A stretch of DNA of 64,000 nucleotides from contig CM053243.1 in NCBI GenBank assembly GCA_028583405.1, positions 37,820,281 to 37,884,280 of the forward strand, written 5' to 3'. This document shows positions 60,336 to 64,000 of the stretch, one piece after another (the stretch's first letter is position 1; each line of letters starts with the position of its first letter). The position numbers were made by a program, and so were the translations under genes. Below the pieces are notes generated by a model. It had not been told where the DNA came from and did no database searches. It saw nothing but the letters and a program-made list of their open reading frames with translations. The stretch comes from Pogonophryne albipinna. Taxonomy: Eukaryota; Chordata; Actinopteri; Perciformes; Artedidraconidae.

Positions 60336-61293
60336 AGGTGGGAGTAAGTCTTACATGTGCAAGTCATGAGCAAGTCTCAAGTCTTGACCTACAAGTATCA
60401 AGCAAGTCCCAAGTCTCTGTGGTGAGAGTCAAGCAAGTCAAGTCAAGTCATTGCTCAGGTCAAGCAAGTCAAGTCAAGTTATACAAAATTCTGATGAATA
60501 AGCCCAGTTTCCACATTTAAATCAGTTGAAAGACTGTGGTTATGAAAATGGATTCAACCCACACTATGATCTTCATTACATACACAGTTAATCATTTGAA
60601 ATCTAATTTAGACCGATGACAATCATATTAGATTACTATTAACCCTAGAACTGCAGACAATAGAGCTCTGACTCAATCAAAAAGTCTGTTCAAAAAGGCA
60701 GAATTCCAGGTAAGAAAATCATATATGGCATTTGCAATTACACAGATTTAATTTAAATGTATGTTAACACTAGAACCGCCAACAGCGTCAGCACCTACAT
60801 AGATATCATTTTCAAATCATTTAATTTGTTCCTCTTCATAATTTCCTTATAAACTAAGTAGGACGATTTGAAACTCACTTAATTGGGTTCATTTTGAAAT
60901 TGCTTCAGTTTATCATCATAACAGATCAAAAAGTTCAGATTCATTTTACAATAAACCAAAGAACGATGCACTTCTACAAACAAAAACAACAGCCATGTTA
61001 ACTGACACTCCTGCCTACTAGTGGGTTGCCAGGTTTGCGCGCATGGCGCGATAATCACCCAATCACATTTCGAAAAAACTAAACGTAATATCTCAATACA
61101 AAAACAAACGCAAATATTTAATTTAAAAAAGTCAAGTCCTTTCAAGTCATCTGTCTCAAGCTTAAGTCAAGTCTCAAGTCATGAATACCAAGTCAAAGTC
61201 AAGTCAAGTCTTTTATCAATGTTAGTCAAGCAAGTCTCAAGTCCAAAAATATACGACTCGAGTCAAGTTATGTGACTCGAGTCCCCACCTCTG
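60333..61293. mobile_element. hAT-like element rich in AAGTC/CAAGTC words
   Basis: Ends CAGAGGTGGG (60333-60342) and CCACCTCTG (61285-61293) are inverted repeats. The 8-bp flanks GTACAATG and GTACAAAT match 6 of 8, consistent with a hAT-type target duplication. Both subterminal zones are packed with degenerate CAAGTC/AAGTC repeats in the same orientation, which could bind a transposase repeatedly. Inside, at 60764-60781, lies TTAACACTAGAACCGCCA, the terminus of the 38313-38964 family, without a visible partner. Non-coding. Confidence 0.7.
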
Positions 61294-61320
61294 GTACAAA
61301 TTGTATTGTGTAATTGTGGT

Positions 61321-61412
61321 GTTATTTGTAACATCTTCAGAAACTACCTTTCCAACTCCTCACCAGTTGACTTTTACAGGTGTATACAGTACAAGTTCAT
61401 GGCACAATGCAT
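61321..61412. repeat. About 100-bp direct repeat flanking the AAGTC element, right copy
   Basis: See 60245-60335. Confidence 0.85.
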
Positions 61413-62859
61413 AAGCTTCAAATCGAGAGACTGAAACTGTATTTTTCTTTACCGTTCTGCTTTAATTTCACAATGAAGTTAATAGTCATATTATGTTTGA
61501 TATTTTATGTTGTATTAACTAGACCACTGGTTTTTTAACCCGCACCGCCTAGTGGTTAAAGCACGTTATTGAATGTTGTTGTTGAATATGTTATATTTGA
61601 TGAAAACATTTCAATATTAAGAGTAGCCTACATACAAAATAAGGGGAAAGTAGAAGGTCAATGATATAAATATAGAATATAAAATATCAAGAAGATACTG
61701 TAGTGATCTCTACAATAAAACAGCTAGTGGAGGACGTCCACAGATATTAACAGGAGGATGTGCGAAACAGACAAACTAATAAGGCTTTATTTAAACATGA
61801 AAGAATACTTTAAGTTAAGGTCTTCTTTTGATTACGAAAAAAACGTTGGGGGTATCAACAGATAAATATTAAGTCTGACAAAGTACTTAACGTCTAATAT
61901 ATTGCATAGTTGATTTTGGCACTAGACAACCGTAAGCGACCTGTTATCGATCAGGAAACGACAGCGAAGCATCTGTGTGTCTTTTCTGACATTTATTCTG
62001 AGAACAAAAACAATATTCTCTTTACATCCGCGTTGCACATCCTCAGCAGTGCCCACTTCAATGTGAGGGGAAAGCGGAAATGACATACAGGAAGTAGAAA
62101 ACGATGTGCAACGGGAAAGTGTTCCCACTAGAAACAATACTCAAAAATATTAAAAGGAAACAATCTCATTGAAATAAAATTCACAACCTATTGTAAATCG
62201 TAATTTATAACTAACAATTATGTATGCACATGTGTAACTCCGTTACACACAGCCCAGGTCAATTGTGTTTGTTTTTAAGTGCCATGGTGTTTCTGTTTCC
62301 CATAGATCAATGCAATTATCTTTTGACAGTAACAAGAATGTATTCTAAAGTCAATTTAGTATATTTCTTGTGATTGACAACCTGCTGACTTTGCTAACAC
62401 AGTATTAATTGTGCTGGAGTGTAAAATGCCTGCCATCATGTTACTGCACACAGATTAAAACACACAGATTGATTTGCAAGTTGACCCAGGCCTTACCCAC
62501 AAGCCTGTGCAAATGTCACTCCCACTCGCTGCGCATTTGAGCATGAAAGCCCGAAAGGCAGTGGGGTAAAATATTTATTGAAAAACGATTTTGATGGATA
62601 TACAAACGGGTCTGTTCTTCCTCTCCTTACAGCCGGCTGTGAGTAAACAAGCGGCCATTGTCTGATTGCTTTGCAAAAAGCTTTCCCTTGGGACTGGCAT
62701 CAAATATTCATAAGGCTTGTTTTGAAATGCATGTAAAGGCATGACAGTGAGTGAGTTGCAGAGAGGTTGCACTGCATCCCTTTCTGCTTGTTATTATATT
62801 GTTGGGAGCAACAGCAGCGTGTTTAACCTCACTGCATGTTGTGTTAAAAGACTTACATA

Positions 62860-63176
62860 TGTTACAACCCGGCTCCTGGGCTGTAACATAAAGCAGGGAG
62901 GCGAGACGAGAGGTAAGAATATAACGGTTTATTCTTAAACACAAACAACCAAATGGACACCAGCAATAGGTCCCCGAAACTGGCGCAGAGAGAGTGCCCA
63001 GAGGAGTGAGAGAGACGTATCCGGCTGGGATCCTCCTATATTCTTTCCCCAGGTGTAGCTCATCAGGCAGGTATCCTCCCCGACAGGTGCAGCTCATCAG
63101 CACCGGAACCTGTAAACACCCACAAACCACACACACAAACAGACGGCACCCCACATGGTGTGGAGGGGTCGTCACA
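62860..63176 (-). mobile_element. Probable solo LTR, reverse orientation
   Basis: On the minus strand it starts TGTGACGACCCCTCCAC and ends GAGCCGGGTTGTAACA, giving the TG...CA ends of an LTR. AATAAA (plus-strand TTTATT at 62929) lies about 70 bases before the 3' end. It is 317 bp, with no open frame of note. No internal retroelement or primer-binding region adjoins it and no clear target duplication was found. Confidence 0.5.
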
Positions 63177-63299
63177 CACAGGTGTTTTCAGTTCAGACTG
63201 GTTAAACATCTACTCAAGTTCATGTAGGTATTAATACAACATATACAACAAATCAAATAGATCAAGGTAATGCAGTAAAAATGAAGAGAAAAGCAATAC

Positions 63300-63445
63300 C
63301 TTTAAGGGACCTCTTTTCAACCTCTGTCTGAAACAAGAGCCCAGTATGCTCTGATTGGCTGGATAGCCAGCTCTGTTGTGATTGGTCAACCGCTTCGAGA
63401 CGTTTTGGAAATGTCCCGTCTTTTAGCCTACCATGTAACATGAGA
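63300..63445. mobile_element. Fragment of the 3559-4035 MITE family
   Basis: CTCTGTCTGAAAC, TGCTCTGATTGGCTGG and CAGCTCTGTTGTGATTGGTC match copies 1 and 2. Both ends are missing. Confidence 0.6.
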
Positions 63446-64000
63446 TGGAGCACTACATGTACTCGAAATTATGTTTATGTACCCTGTTGTACACTGGGCA
63501 AATGTCATTGTTTAAAAAAAGAAAAGAAAAGAAAACTGGTATTTAAATATACATTTGTTTAAAGGTTCCTGTTAATTACTTGCTTCGCTAACAAGTAATT
63601 AACTTGCCATTCTTGACATTCAAGTGTCAATTGAATATACTAACATGTTTTTCTGTTGTTTTTTTGCAGGCAAGTATTCAATTATATACAAATATTCAGA
63701 ACATGCATAAAGATGGGAATATTCACTTTGGTTTAATTGGTTTTACAAGAAAATAAGCAATAAGAATTGGTCAATCTCTAATATGATGTTTTTCTGTGAA
63801 AGAAGCATGACAACATTTGCAAGTCATACTTTTATTGTTGTTTCCAGTTTCACTTCACATCAGCCTTCCTGGACTGAATGCATATTGGCAGTAACTGTCT
63901 CTCATTTTTCCCGTGAAAACAAACAGCGGGAAGCAGAGTTGATGCAACATCCTCTTTTCAACAGGAAGCAGTGGGGTTCATGGGAAACAGCACAGGTGCT

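Noticed and set aside
60333..61293. Regularly spaced CAAGTC words as a possible CRISPR array or satellite
   Set aside because: Spacing is irregular, units are short and degenerate, and the whole block has transposon ends in a vertebrate genome.
62708..63175. 155-residue minus-strand frame near the right edge
   Set aside because: It overlaps the probable LTR, is cysteine-rich by composition only, and shows no recognisable domain.

Overview
This is vertebrate, almost certainly teleost fish, genomic DNA. It is AT-rich and intron-dominated, with very long (TG/CA)n microsatellites, a Rex3-like LINE with a GATG tail, tRNA-derived SINEs and many terminal-inverted-repeat (TIR) elements of fish type. 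No bacterial or phage feature is present.

The only host gene I can support is the 5' part of a BRINP-family gene, best matched to brinp3, on the minus strand. Three coding exons are visible with exact splice sites: 23193-22825 (start codon, signal peptide), 6125-5935 and 3424-3234. Together they encode the first 201 residues, and the junctions are phase-consistent (phases 2, 1, 0). A probable non-coding first exon ends at a GTGAGT donor at 45422. The remaining exons, roughly three quarters of the protein by comparison with the about 766-residue human protein, lie to the left of position 1. Introns are about 22.2 kb, 16.7 kb and 2.5 kb. Everything to the right of about 46.2 kb is upstream non-coding DNA.

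Layout: 1-3.2 kb, intron with a 5'-truncated Rex3-like LINE bounded by 12-bp target-site duplications; 3.2-6.1 kb, coding exons 4 and 3 with a TTAA-flanked MITE and a 155-bp TG repeat; 6.1-22.8 kb, intron 2 with a 1.8-kb TIR element, a piggyBac-like element holding a second one inside it, and a decayed LINE reverse transcriptase; 22.8-23.2 kb, coding exon 2; 23.2-45.4 kb, intron 1 with a dense transposon cluster at 26.7-33 kb and a TTAA element at 38.3 kb carrying three perfect GGTCAnnnTGACC palindromes; 45.4-46.2 kb, putative first exon and promoter; 46.2-64 kb, upstream DNA with a (CA)n tract, a SINE, another TTAA element, an AAGTC-rich hAT-like element and a probable solo LTR.

The most notable non-genic signals are: (1) colinear pairs of diverged non-coding segments, above all 19.20-19.74 kb and 24.42-24.97 kb, which keep a constant offset of about 5,230 bp and lie on either side of coding exon 2; (2) the three oestrogen-response-element-like palindromes in one 652-bp element; (3) a composite in which three 72-bp tandem copies of a hAT-like 3' end are split by a different element with 26-bp perfect inverted repeats. 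No wholly new gene system could be supported.
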